Assembly (NCBI GenBank): GCA_964508135.1
Contig: CAZDSU010000004.1
Span: 62,001-126,000 of the forward strand
Source of the DNA: UBA6168 sp964508135
GTDB taxonomy: Bacteria; Bacteroidota; Bacteroidia; Chitinophagales; Saprospiraceae
DNA length: 64,000 bases
Direction: 5' to 3'
A model generated the notes under the pieces. The model searched no databases and was not told the origin of the DNA. It saw only the letters and a program-made list of their open reading frames with translations. A program made the translations under genes and the position numbers. This document shows positions 8,205 to 16,543 of the stretch, in pieces (the first letter of the stretch is position 1; each line of letters opens with the position of its first letter).

Positions 8205-8991
8205 GCTTTTTCTCTTTGAAATAGGCCAACCACGCTACGGCCACGAACACCAAAAACACGCCCCAAGCCCAGGGTTGGCATTGCGTTTTAAATGCAGCAC
8301 AGTAGAATGCCGCTCCCAAAAGGCCACCGATGAGGGGCCCGACCACCGGTATCCAGGCATAGCCCCAGTCGGAGCCGCCCTTACCAGCGATGGGCAGCAG
8401 GGCATGTGCCAACCTTGGCCCAAGGTCCCGTGCCGGGTTGATGGCGTAGCCCGTGGTACCGCCCAACGACATGCCGATGGACACCACCAGCGCCCCCACC
8501 ACGATGGGGTTGAGGCCGTCGGTGAACTTGTTGGCACCGATGAACAGCACCCCGCCCACCAGTACGAAAGTGCCAATTATCTCAGTCAAGAGGTTCGACC
8601 AAGTGGAGCGAATGGCTGGTGAGGTACAAAAAACAGCCAATTTTGTGGCTTGGTCGGGCGTGCGTGACCAATGTGGGAGGTAGTGCAGCCACACGAGCTT
8701 TGCCCCGACGATCGCACCCAGCAGCTGTGCGAGCAGGTAGCCTGGCACCCTGGCCCAAGGGAAACTTCCCTCGGCAGCCAGGCCGAGCGTCACAGCGGGA
8801 TTGAGGTGTGCGCCGCTGATTTGCCCAACGGCGTAGATGGCCATGACCACGGCTAGCCCCCATGCTATGCTGATAACTATCCAGCCCGCATTTTCGGCTT
8901 TGCTGCCTTTGAGCACGACGCCGGCGACGACGCCATCGCCAAGCAGAATCAACAACATGGTACCTATGAATTCACCCCAGAACGGCGTCAT
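8194..8991 (-). CDS. glpF: Aquaglyceroporin (MIP family, GlpF-like)
   Basis: From the ATG at 8991 (MTPFWGEFIGTML) the product is 265 aa with six membrane helices. Both NPA half-helix motifs are present: HLNPAVT at 63-69 and INPARDLGPR at 184-193. The aspartate after NPAR is the mark of the glycerol-conducting subgroup rather than strict water channels. It should allow passive uptake of glycerol and small polyols across the inner membrane. No glycerol kinase gene is in the window. An in-frame upstream ATG at 9030 would add 13 poorly conserved residues. Confidence 0.92.
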   Translation of the reverse strand: MTPFWGEFIGTMLLILLGDGVVAGVVLKGSKAENAGWIVISIAWGLAVVMAIYAVGQISGAHLNPAVTLGLAAEGSFPWARVPGYLLAQLLGAIVGAKLVWLHYLPHWSRTPDQATKLAVFCTSPAIRSTWSNLLTEIIGTFVLVGGVLFIGANKFTDGLNPIVVGALVVSIGMSLGGTTGYAINPARDLGPRLAHALLPIAGKGGSDWGYAWIPVVGPLIGGLLGAAFYCAAFKTQCQPWAWGVFLVFVAVAWLAYFKEKKHEQ

Positions 8992-9083
8992 TTGATTTCG
9001 TTTTGTTTTGTAAAATTGGTTGAGTAACAATTGTCAAATAAACCACATTCTGCTGACTTCCAACCAAATAAGCTTGATTTTTT

Positions 9084-9123
9084 AACCAAAAAAAACGGGA
9101 AGGCGGCTCCTGCCGTCTTCCCG
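9084..9123 (-). terminator. Terminator of the DUF4290 gene
   Basis: Stem CGGGAAGGCGG / CCGTCTTCCCG with a 6-base loop, followed on the minus strand by a T run. It lies 27 bp beyond the DUF4290 stop codon. Confidence 0.8.
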
Positions 9124-9149
9124 TCCGCTTTTTCATCGAAATGGTACCG

Positions 9150-9866
9150 TTACTTACGTCTTGGACTGCGGCGTTGCTGGCGGTCCATGCCGCCGCCGCC
9201 GCCGCCGCCCCTGCGATTGTTGTCCTTGCCGCCACCACTCCTGCTGGGGCCACCACGTTGCTGGCGTCCGCCACGGTCACGGTCGGAGCGGTCACCGGGC
9301 CGACGGATGATACCATTGCGGCTCAGGTTGTCGAGCGAAGCATCGTCCGTGACCTTGAGCTTGCCGCCGGAAAGGTGCTCCAAATCTTCGATGATGATGT
9401 CGTCGCTGACGTAGTGCTCCCGATTCCAGGTTTTGTAGGCCAGCTTCATGTACGAGCCAATGACCTGCACAAAGCCTTCTTTTTTAGGGCCTTCTTCCAT
9501 TTGAAGTGCCCTGGCCACCAGCTTCTGCACATTGTGGCCGTAGTGCCGAAACCTTGTTTCCTTGGTCGGATAAGGCACTCTTTCTGGCCGTTTGCGGCTG
9601 TCTTCTGGCTTGGGGATTTCGCCGTTAGGCGGCATCACGTCGAGGTTGTACTCGGCGATACGGAATACGTGCTTCCACATTTTGTCCCGATAGTCCTCCA
9701 GGTTCCGGTTTTGGGGGTGCATCTGCATCATCAGCCCCACTATCTGCTCAATGAAGCGCTGGCGGGTGGAACGGTCGGGTATTTCCCTGGCATAACGGAT
9801 CATGGCCTGCACGTTGCGGCCGTATTCGGGGATGATAAGTTCTTCTTTTTTTGAATTGTACTCCAT
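9150..9866 (-). CDS. DUF4290 protein with Arg/Gly-rich tail
   Basis: The start is ATG at 9866 (MEYNSKKEELIIPEYGRN); the codons upstream are translated repeat. The product is 238 aa. The first ~175 residues are the DUF4290 domain, a Bacteroidota family of unknown function, with IPEYGRNVQAMIRYA and RHYGHNVQKLV. The last ~60 residues are a low-complexity tail rich in Arg, Gly, Ser and Gln (GDRSDRDRGGRQQRGG, a run of seven glycines). That tail resembles RGG-type RNA-binding tails, which hints at nucleic-acid binding; this is inference. It lies downstream of glmS in the same direction. Confidence 0.85.
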   Translation of the reverse strand: MEYNSKKEELIIPEYGRNVQAMIRYAREIPDRSTRQRFIEQIVGLMMQMHPQNRNLEDYRDKMWKHVFRIAEYNLDVMPPNGEIPKPEDSRKRPERVPYPTKETRFRHYGHNVQKLVARALQMEEGPKKEGFVQVIGSYMKLAYKTWNREHYVSDDIIIEDLEHLSGGKLKVTDDASLDNLSRNGIIRRPGDRSDRDRGGRQQRGGPSRSGGGKDNNRRGGGGGGGMDRQQRRSPRRK

Positions 9867-9872
9867 TATTCG

Positions 9873-9952
9873 ATTTCGGATTGTGCGATTGCGGATTGCG
9901 GATTGGGGCGGTGCTAAATCCGCAATCCCCCAATCCGATATCCGCAATCGTC
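9873..9952. repeat. Inverted pair of heptamer arrays between glmS and DUF4290
   Basis: The left arm, about 9873-9907, is built of GATTTCG, GATTGTG, GATTGCG-type units. The right arm, about 9917-9952, consists of AATCCGC, AATCCCC, AATCCGA, AATCGTC units in inverse orientation. The arrays fill the whole spacer, from 7 bp before the DUF4290 start to the base next to the glmS stop. Confidence 0.85.
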
Positions 9953-9953
9953 A

Positions 9954-11792
9954 TTATTCTACGGTTACTGATTTAGCAAGGTTTCGTGGTTGATCCACGT
10001 TGCAGCCACGCATCACGGCGATATGGTACGACAGCAGTTGCAGCGGGATGACCGAAAGGAGGGGCGTGAACGGCTCCTCGGTGTCCGGTATCTCGATGGT
10101 GTAGTCTGCGATGCGGCTGATTTCGCGGTCGCCTTCGGTGACGATGGCAATTACGATGCCTTTTCGGGCCTTCACTTCCTGGATATTGGAAACTATCTTG
10201 TCGTTCAGGCTCTTGTTCGTGGCAATCACGATGACCGGCATGTTCTCATCAATGAGGGCGATAGGGCCATGCTTCATTTCGGCTGCCGGATAGCCTTCAG
10301 CGTGTATGTACGAAATTTCCTTCAGCTTTAGCGCTCCTTCGAGCGCTACCGGGAAGTTATAGCCACGTCCCAAATACATTGCATTTGGCGAATCCTTGAT
10401 TTCCCCAGCGATGTACTTGATTTTTTCATTGCTACTGAGCACTTTTCCCACCTTCTCTGGAATGTTTTCCAGCTCGGTGAGCAGTCTCTGAAAATATTCA
10501 TCAGAAATGGTGCCCCGTTCCCGTCCGATTTGAAGCGCCATCAGTGTGAGCAAGGTCACCTGTGCGGTGAATGCCTTGGTGGAGGCCACCCCGATTTCGG
10601 GGCCGCAGTGGATGTACGAGCCTGCGTCCGTCAACCTTGCGATGGACGAACCAACGACGTTCACGATGCCGTAGAGAAAGGCACCATTTTTCTTGGCCAA
10701 TTCCAAGGCTGCGTAGGTGTCGGCGGTTTCCCCAGATTGCGAAATGGCAATCACCACATCCTTGTCAGTGATGACTGGGTGTCGGTAACGAAACTCCGAA
10801 GCATACTCCACTTCCACCGATATTCGGGCGAGGTCTTCGAAAAGGTATTCCGCAATCAGGCCAGCATGCCAAGAAGTGCCACAACCGAGGATGATGAAAC
10901 GGTTAGCATTTTTTATTTTGTCCACGTGGTCTCCCATGCCGCCGAGGTGCGCCCAACCTTGCTCCGCATTGATGCGGCCACGCATGGCGTCCATGATGGT
11001 GGTGGGTTGCTCGTATATTTCCTTGAGCATGAAATAATCATAGCCGCCTTTTTCCATGCGCTCGATTTCCATGTACAACTCGTCCACGAACGGGGTGTGC
11101 AACTCGTTGTCAATGGTGCGGATTTCGTAGTGCCCATCGCGGTGCACTGTGGCAATGTGCTCGTCATCGAGGTAAATCACCTTCTTGGTGTACTCCACTA
11201 TCGGCGTACCATCAGAGGCGAGGAAAAACTCGTCGTCGCCAATGCCCACTACCAACGGGCTGCCCTTGCGGGCTGCCACGAGCTTGTCGGGGTCTAGGCG
11301 GTCGAGCACAACAATGGCGTATGCTCCGACCACACGTGTCAATGCGACGCGCACTGCCTCTTCGATGGGTAGATTGTCCTGTTTTTGCACCTCTTCAATG
11401 AGGTGGACGAGTACCTCGGTATCCGTTTGCGACGTAAAGGTGTGGCCTTTGTTTTCGAGCGCTTGCTTTATCAAGGCATAGTTCTCGATGATGCCGTTGT
11501 GGACGAGGGTAAGGCGGCCATTGCCCGAAGTATGCGGGTGGGCATTGGTGTCATCCGGCTTGCCGTGGGTGGCCCAGCGGGTGTGGCCTATGCCGGAGGT
11601 GCCGGAGATGTTGCGGTCTTTTGCAAAATCAACCAGTTCCTGCACTTTTCCTTTTTTCTTGTAAACATTTAGGTTGCCGTTCATCAGGGCGATACCGGCG
11701 CTGTCGTAGCCACGGTATTCAAGTCTTTGGAGTCCCTTGATGAGGATAGGGTAGGCTTCGTTTTTGCCTATGTAAGCGATTATTCCGCACAT
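9954..11792 (-). CDS. glmS: Glutamine--fructose-6-phosphate aminotransferase (isomerizing)
   Basis: A 612-residue protein of standard length. The N-terminal glutaminase domain begins MCGIIAYIG with the catalytic Cys2. Two SIS (sugar isomerase) domains follow, with the motifs CGTSWHAGL and AISQSGETADT in the first and KHGPIALIDE and PRNLAKSVTVE at the end. It makes glucosamine-6-phosphate from fructose-6-phosphate and glutamine, the entry step to UDP-GlcNAc for peptidoglycan and LPS. A possible -7 box lies about 70 bp upstream. I see no ribozyme-like leader. Confidence 0.98.
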   Translation of the reverse strand: MCGIIAYIGKNEAYPILIKGLQRLEYRGYDSAGIALMNGNLNVYKKKGKVQELVDFAKDRNISGTSGIGHTRWATHGKPDDTNAHPHTSGNGRLTLVHNGIIENYALIKQALENKGHTFTSQTDTEVLVHLIEEVQKQDNLPIEEAVRVALTRVVGAYAIVVLDRLDPDKLVAARKGSPLVVGIGDDEFFLASDGTPIVEYTKKVIYLDDEHIATVHRDGHYEIRTIDNELHTPFVDELYMEIERMEKGGYDYFMLKEIYEQPTTIMDAMRGRINAEQGWAHLGGMGDHVDKIKNANRFIILGCGTSWHAGLIAEYLFEDLARISVEVEYASEFRYRHPVITDKDVVIAISQSGETADTYAALELAKKNGAFLYGIVNVVGSSIARLTDAGSYIHCGPEIGVASTKAFTAQVTLLTLMALQIGRERGTISDEYFQRLLTELENIPEKVGKVLSSNEKIKYIAGEIKDSPNAMYLGRGYNFPVALEGALKLKEISYIHAEGYPAAEMKHGPIALIDENMPVIVIATNKSLNDKIVSNIQEVKARKGIVIAIVTEGDREISRIADYTIEIPDTEEPFTPLLSVIPLQLLSYHIAVMRGCNVDQPRNLAKSVTVE

Positions 11793-12013
11793 GATTTCAA
11801 GTGATTATTGAGTGGTCAAATATTGTGTGGGAGAAAGGATGTTGACATTATTCAAGTCGTTCCAAAATTAAGGTGTCTCCTATCTCTCTTGTTCATTATT
11901 CCTATAAGACGGCGAAAATTATTACAAAAAATTCAAATAATCCTTCGGAGAGAGCACTTATTTTTTCTGAAAGTCAAATGCTTGACTGAGAGACCAGTCA
12001 AGAACATTCAACC
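11793..12013. other. Spacer upstream of glmS
   Basis: A 221-bp AT-rich spacer between glmS and the DUF4270 gene. It holds only a weak TAATTTTG box for glmS; no RNA gene or repeat is apparent. Confidence 0.5.
11863..11870 (-). promoter_or_regulatory. Possible -7 box (TAATTTTG) for glmS
   Basis: On the minus strand the sequence reads TAATTTTG, matching TAnnTTTG, 71 bp upstream of the glmS ATG. No convincing -33 element is visible. Confidence 0.35.
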
Positions 12014-13366
12014 TCAATATTTTGTGTACCTAATCTTCAGTTTCGCAGGAAAGTCGGGATGGTTTGGCCCACCTAAAACCACCCTTGCGGCCCGCTCGGA
12101 GCGAAAATGAACAGTGAACAACATTTTTTTGCCCGCCTCGCCCGAAATCAGCCGTTGAAAATGAGCGGAAATGCTGAGGTTATAGTTGTCATCCGAAGTC
12201 ACCTTTCCTCCGAAATAGTCTCCAAAATCCGAACTTGGATGACTCACGGAGGCGAAGTAAATATCGTCCAAAACGGCCTCGCTGGTGTCCGTCAGTACTT
12301 CCGAGACATAAATCTGTGAAACAGGGTCATAATCGTCGGTGTCTTCGGTAAGCGAAATTATTGGGAGTATCAACTCCGCTTTGTTGATAATCAGGCCCTT
12401 CAGCTCCTCGGCATACGGAATTTCAAACTCGATGTTCACGCCATTCAAGCCCTGCAAGAACAATAGGCTGTCATTTCGTTCTTCGCCCGGCTGGCTGATA
12501 TATTCCCCAACAACTGAACCACCGTAGTAGTTGCGCTGGTGGAGCACCACCGGGTTGCCGGAAAATATCTTAAAATCGTAGCTTTTCTTGTCATCGCCGT
12601 CGTGGTAGTAAAACCTCATGTTCGTGTTCCCACTCCGCATGATGAAGCTGAGCAACCCAGCGTTTTGCGAAGCAGGTTTGAGCCAGATGCCCTTCAATAT
12701 TTTGAGAAAGCTGGTGTCATCCGCCAAGGTCAACGAATCCAAATTGAGAATTGAGACTCCAAACAGACTGTCAATACGGATGCGGATGTGCGGCGGTAGC
12801 TTCACCTCCCTGGCGGTGTCAGCGTTCGTTTCTAGGATGGTCAGGCTGTCCGTGAGGTTTGGGACGAAGGTATGGGTGCCAATCGGCGATGGTTTCACCG
12901 AAAAACTGTCCGTGTTGAAATACTCCTCGCTCACGTCCAGCGACTGGTCCATTTCATATACCTCGATGGTGAACGACTCGTCTATCTTGCCATAGCTGAG
13001 GTCAGTGTTGTAGGCCAAGGTCAGCACCACCGAGTCAAGCACGCTCACCCCATCTTTGAAGTCGGGGGGAGTGGAGTTGGTGACCACCTGCGCAAAAATG
13101 CTGGAAACCGTCCTGCCGAAAACCGGGTCCTGGAAGTCGCCAAATGCGAAGTTTTGAAAAGCTACGCCGTTCACGCCCGGTCCCCAAACGGTAAACGAGT
13201 CATTGGCAACGGTGCGAGCCCTCAGCGTGAGGGTATCGGTAAACTCCGTGTCCAATTGGTCGCCAGAAAGCAGGTCGGAACCAATCGAAGAGGGGTCGTT
13301 GCAAGAAAACAAGGCAGCAAGGGAGATAGTCAGCAACCAAAATGCTGAGTTGGTAAGTTTATTCAT
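12014..13366 (-). CDS. DUF4270 family lipoprotein
   Basis: From the ATG at 13366 (MNKLTNSAFWLLTISLAALFSC) the product is 450 aa with a lipoprotein signal and lipobox cysteine at residue 22; the frame is open further upstream but that part has no signal character. Downstream are recurring beta-strand-like segments typical of DUF4270, including SSIGSDLLSGDQ near the start and a terminal strand LKIRYTKY. DUF4270 proteins are Bacteroidota outer-membrane lipoproteins of unknown function, often encoded right after a glycogen-synthase-like gene, as here. It ends 221 bp before glmS. Confidence 0.85.
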   Translation of the reverse strand: MNKLTNSAFWLLTISLAALFSCNDPSSIGSDLLSGDQLDTEFTDTLTLRARTVANDSFTVWGPGVNGVAFQNFAFGDFQDPVFGRTVSSIFAQVVTNSTPPDFKDGVSVLDSVVLTLAYNTDLSYGKIDESFTIEVYEMDQSLDVSEEYFNTDSFSVKPSPIGTHTFVPNLTDSLTILETNADTAREVKLPPHIRIRIDSLFGVSILNLDSLTLADDTSFLKILKGIWLKPASQNAGLLSFIMRSGNTNMRFYYHDGDDKKSYDFKIFSGNPVVLHQRNYYGGSVVGEYISQPGEERNDSLLFLQGLNGVNIEFEIPYAEELKGLIINKAELILPIISLTEDTDDYDPVSQIYVSEVLTDTSEAVLDDIYFASVSHPSSDFGDYFGGKVTSDDNYNLSISAHFQRLISGEAGKKMLFTVHFRSERAARVVLGGPNHPDFPAKLKIRYTKY

Positions 13367-13456
13367 GCTAAATAAAGCCGGTGATTTTTTCGATAAAAAA
13401 TGTCGAAAGGAAAGTGTCCGTAGCGAGAGCGAAGGTTGTTTGAAGGGATAGATTAG

Positions 13457-13527
13457 TTCGAGGAGTTTGACGAGCTTGAATTGTGCTTCAAAAACATTAC
13501 GCAATTCAAACCCTCCAAACTCCTCAA
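13457..13527. repeat. Inverted repeat between the GT5-like and DUF4270 genes
   Basis: An imperfect inverted repeat of 26-27 bp, arms 13457-13483 and 13502-13527, with GAGGAGTTTG / CAAACTCCTC cores and an 18-base loop. It ends close to the stop codon of the upstream GT5-like gene, as the 7/8-bp arrays do. Confidence 0.65.
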
Positions 13528-13537
13528 ACCAACTCAA

Positions 13538-14362
13538 TCAAACCGCCTCTTCTTCTACCATCATAGAGTTATAGAATTCCATGTACGCAGGCAGCATTTC
13601 CTCCTCGCTGTGGAAGGCAAGTGCCGGTTTGCCGGATTCGATGATAAGCTGCTCTACTTCGTCGGGCAAGTGCTCACTTCCCCGGATGATGGCATCCGAG
13701 TACATGATGGCCCCTTTGTGGAGGAACACCTCATTGCCGTTGAGGTAAGCATCGAGGTCGCTGCGGTTGAGACTGTTGATGCTTGCCTTCTCGATGAATG
13801 CATCGGAGAAATGGCTATCCATATCGGTATCGTAAGCGGAATAGATAATCTTTGAGTTTTGGAACAGCGGCTCCGTTTTGTAAGCTTCCCGAATGTACAT
13901 CGGGATGAGGCTCGTCATCCAGCCGTGGCAGTGGATGATATCGGGCGGCCAGCCAAACTTGCGCACCGTTTCAATCACGCCCTTGCAGAAGAAAATCATG
14001 CGGTCGGGGTTGTCTTCGTAGGGGTTGCCAGCATCGTCGGCAAAACCAGACTTGCGCTTAAAGAAATCGTCGTTGTCAAGGAAGTAAACTTGCAGCCTTG
14101 CACCGGGGAGCGAGGCCACCTTTATTATCAAAGGATAGTCGTCGTCGTCCACGATAATGTTCATTCCTGAAAGTCGCACCACTTCGTGCAACCTATGCCT
14201 ACGTTCGTTGATAATCCCGTAGCGGGGCATCAGCACCCGTATTTCCATGCCATTCGATTGGGCATATTCCGGTAGTTTTTTCACAATTTCAGACACCTCC
14301 GTGATGGCCGTATAAGGGTCCAATTCCTGCGTCACAAACAAAAGCTTCTTTTTCTCTACCAT
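13538..14362 (-). CDS. Half-length glycogen/starch synthase-like protein (GT5 N-domain)
   Basis: A 274-residue protein matching only the N-terminal Rossmann half of GT5 glycogen synthases: LLFVTQELDPY at the start, RVLMPRYG, VYFLDNDDFFKRK, and DIIHCHGWMTSLIPMYI. Full-length enzymes are near 480 aa and carry a C-terminal nucleotide-sugar domain, which is absent. The usual N-terminal KTGGL substrate loop is also missing; the sequence reads ITEVSEIVKKLPEY there. This short form is known from Bacteroidota and is annotated as glycogen synthase, but without these parts normal transferase activity is doubtful. A -7 box lies about 50 bp upstream, and the DUF4270 gene follows. Confidence 0.8.
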   Translation of the reverse strand: MVEKKKLLFVTQELDPYTAITEVSEIVKKLPEYAQSNGMEIRVLMPRYGIINERRHRLHEVVRLSGMNIIVDDDDYPLIIKVASLPGARLQVYFLDNDDFFKRKSGFADDAGNPYEDNPDRMIFFCKGVIETVRKFGWPPDIIHCHGWMTSLIPMYIREAYKTEPLFQNSKIIYSAYDTDMDSHFSDAFIEKASINSLNRSDLDAYLNGNEVFLHKGAIMYSDAIIRGSEHLPDEVEQLIIESGKPALAFHSEEEMLPAYMEFYNSMMVEEEAV

Positions 14363-14411
14363 GTTGTTTTGAGTTTTTTTTGAAAAAAATTCTTCTCAAT
14401 GAACTTGGCCG

Positions 14412-14419
14412 CAAAGATA
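14412..14419 (-). promoter_or_regulatory. -7 box (TATCTTTG) for the GT5-like gene
   Basis: The minus strand reads TATCTTTG, a match to TAnnTTTG, 50 bp upstream of the GT5-like start codon, in the spacer shared with the divergent panC. Confidence 0.45.
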
Positions 14420-14616
14420 CTAAAAAAAAATGCGGACTAATGCACCTTTTTGCCACATAATAATTTTCGAACCCCTTTCAGCCATCTATCCGTAGCCTTC
14501 CAAATACTGGGGCAAAAACAGGGGTTGACCGCAAAATCGGCTCGGTCACTTTTTGCAAAAACACCGAACCCGCTAGCCCGGTTGCTTTTCCCAAGGTCAA
14601 ACTTTACAAAAACGGC

Positions 14617-14624
14617 TACTTTTG
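14617..14624 (+). promoter_or_regulatory. -7 box (TACTTTTG) for panC
   Basis: TACTTTTG matches TAnnTTTG and lies 75 bp upstream of the panC ATG. This supports the start at 14699 over the longer open frame that begins at 14450. Confidence 0.45.
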
Positions 14625-14698
14625 CCCGGCTTCAGCGTATCCAAGCAAATCGAACAACGCCAGGCGGGCTGCCGTCAGGTCACAACCAACCGAGATTC

Positions 14699-15550
14699 AT
14701 GTATTTGTTCAAAAAAGTAGCCGACCTGCGCCGCCACCTCGGCGCCCGGAAACGGGAGGGCAAAACCATCGGGTTCGTGCCGACGATGGGGGCGCTGCAC
14801 CAAGGCCATGCCTCGCTTGTGCGCAAATCGGCAACGGAGACCAACTGCACCGTTTGCAGCATCTTCGTAAACCCGACCCAGTTCAACGAGGCCACCGACC
14901 TTGCCAAGTACCCCCGGACGCCTGAGAACGACATCGCCCTTTTAATCGAAAGCGGCTGCTCCGTGCTCTTCATTCCCGAAGTGGCGGAGGTGTACCCCAG
15001 CGGCCAACAATCGCCCCTCCACCTTGACTTCGGGCAACTAGATCAACTGATGGAGGGTGCGCACCGGCCCGGCCACTTCGCCGGCATGGCGCAGGTGGTG
15101 AAGCGCCTGCTCGACATCGTGCAGCCCGACCAACTTTTCATGGGACAAAAGGATTTCCAGCAGTTTGCCATCGTGCAGCGGATGCTTTCGCAACTGAGCT
15201 TGCCCGTGAAACTGAACATGTGCGCCACCGTCCGGGAACCCGACGGCCTCGCCATGAGCAGCCGCAACATGCTCCTTTCCACGTTGCAACATGCACTCGC
15301 CCCACTGATTTTCCAAACGCTCAGCGAAGCAAAGGCCAACATGCACGACCAGCGGCCGGACGACCTGAAGACGGTTGCGCTCCGTTCGCTTTCGAAGCCC
15401 GGCATGGAGCCTGAATATTTTGAAATAGTGGATGGTCGGACGTTGCAGCCCATCGCCAATTTTGAAGACCACGAGATGGTGGTAGCTTGCACCGCTGTGC
15501 GTTTCGGAACGGTGCGGCTGATTGACAATTTGGTGATGAAAGCGCCTTGA
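14699..15550 (+). CDS. panC: Pantothenate synthetase
   Basis: The start is ATG at 14699 (MYLFKKVADLRRHL), giving 283 aa, the family norm; the long upstream extension of the frame is not PanC-like and lies before the promoter box. Catalyses ATP-dependent joining of pantoate and beta-alanine. Visible motifs are FVPTMGALHQGHASLV with the nucleotide-binding HxGH at 34-37, FVNPTQFN, FMGQKDFQQFAIVQRM, and the MSSRN loop. Together with coaX further along it covers two steps of coenzyme A synthesis. A strong hairpin follows within 7 bp of the stop. Confidence 0.97.
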   Translation: MYLFKKVADLRRHLGARKREGKTIGFVPTMGALHQGHASLVRKSATETNCTVCSIFVNPTQFNEATDLAKYPRTPENDIALLIESGCSVLFIPEVAEVYPSGQQSPLHLDFGQLDQLMEGAHRPGHFAGMAQVVKRLLDIVQPDQLFMGQKDFQQFAIVQRMLSQLSLPVKLNMCATVREPDGLAMSSRNMLLSTLQHALAPLIFQTLSEAKANMHDQRPDDLKTVALRSLSKPGMEPEYFEIVDGRTLQPIANFEDHEMVVACTAVRFGTVRLIDNLVMKAP

Positions 15551-15556
15551 GGAATC

Positions 15557-15627
15557 TTTTTCACGCAAAGGCGCAAAGGTTTTCACGCAAAGACGCTAAG
15601 AACTTTGCGCCTTTGCGTGAAAAAAAA
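15557..15627. terminator. Hairpin after panC built from 8-bp repeats
   Basis: A 22-bp perfect inverted repeat (arms 15557-15578 and 15603-15624) made of CGCAAAGG-type octamers, with T and A runs outside. It should work as a terminator in either direction, and it also belongs to the inverted octamer family. A third copy of the unit (CGCAAAGA) lies in the loop. Confidence 0.75.
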
Positions 15628-15697
15628 ATTCCCCAAAAACACCCCCAGCAACCAGCAACCAAACCCCAAAAGGGCAAGCAAATTCAACAATCCAATC

Positions 15698-16543
15698 ATG
15701 ATAACCCTTGGCAAATTCAACCGCCTTCGAGCCGTCCGGCAAACGGACAACGGCATTTACTTGACCGACCGGGAAGGTACGAGGGAGGTGCTGCTGCCCA
15801 ATAAATTCATCCCAGAGGCCGGGCTGGAGGAGGGGCAGTACCTGCGGGTCTTCATCTTCAAGGACTCGGAAGACCGCATCACCGCCACCACCACCGAGCC
15901 GAAGATAAAGCTCAACGAGTTCGCCTGCCTGCAAGTGCGGGAGGTGAACCAGGTTGGCGCTTTCCTCGACTGGGGCCTCGAAAAAGACCTCATGGTCCCG
16001 TTCAAGGAGCAGCCGGGCCGCATGATGGTGGGCGGCTGGTACATGGTTTACTTGTTTTTGGATGAAAAAACGGAGCGGCTGGTGGCCAGCGGGCGCTACC
16101 AGAAGTTTTTGAAAAAGGAAGACATTGACCTCAAGGACGGCCAAGCCGTTGACCTCATCATTGACGACCCCACCGACCTCGGCGTGAACGTCATCATCAA
16201 CCACCGCTACCGGGGGCTGGTGTACGAAAACGAGCTTTTCGAGCGTGTGGAGCGGGGCGACGAGCGCAAGGGCTACGTCAAGACCATCCGCCCTGATGGA
16301 AAGATTGACGTGATGCTCCAACGGCCCGGCTACGGCAAGGTGGAATCCAGCGCCGACAAGCTGCTCGCCAAATTAACGGCCAACAACGGCTTCCTCCCTT
16401 TCAGTGACAAGAGCAGCCCGGAGGACATCATCCGGGTGTTCGAAATGAGCAAAAAGACGTTCAAGATGACACTGGGCGGGCTGTACAAACAGCGGCTGGT
16501 GCGCATCGAGCCGGATGGGATTCATTTGACAAAAAAACCGTGA
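15698..16543 (+). CDS. CvfB-like S1 domain RNA-binding protein
   Basis: The start is ATG at 15698 (MITLGKFNRLRAVRQ), giving 281 aa; upstream in-frame codons fall in the repeat hairpin. The order matches the CvfB/YitL family: an N-terminal S1-like domain (GIYLTDREGTREVLLPNKFIP), a second S1 domain (VNQVGAFLDWGLEKDLMVPF), a third OB-like segment, and a C-terminal winged helix (MSKKTFKMTLGGLYKQRLVRIE). CvfB proteins bind RNA and affect virulence or stress expression in Firmicutes; the role here is unknown. Its TGA overlaps the ATG of the next gene (TGATG), indicating translational coupling. Confidence 0.88.
   Translation: MITLGKFNRLRAVRQTDNGIYLTDREGTREVLLPNKFIPEAGLEEGQYLRVFIFKDSEDRITATTTEPKIKLNEFACLQVREVNQVGAFLDWGLEKDLMVPFKEQPGRMMVGGWYMVYLFLDEKTERLVASGRYQKFLKKEDIDLKDGQAVDLIIDDPTDLGVNVIINHRYRGLVYENELFERVERGDERKGYVKTIRPDGKIDVMLQRPGYGKVESSADKLLAKLTANNGFLPFSDKSSPEDIIRVFEMSKKTFKMTLGGLYKQRLVRIEPDGIHLTKKP

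Noticed and set aside
11808..12110. 100-codon open frame upstream of glmS
   Set aside because: Overlaps the end of the DUF4270 gene on the other strand and has no supporting features.
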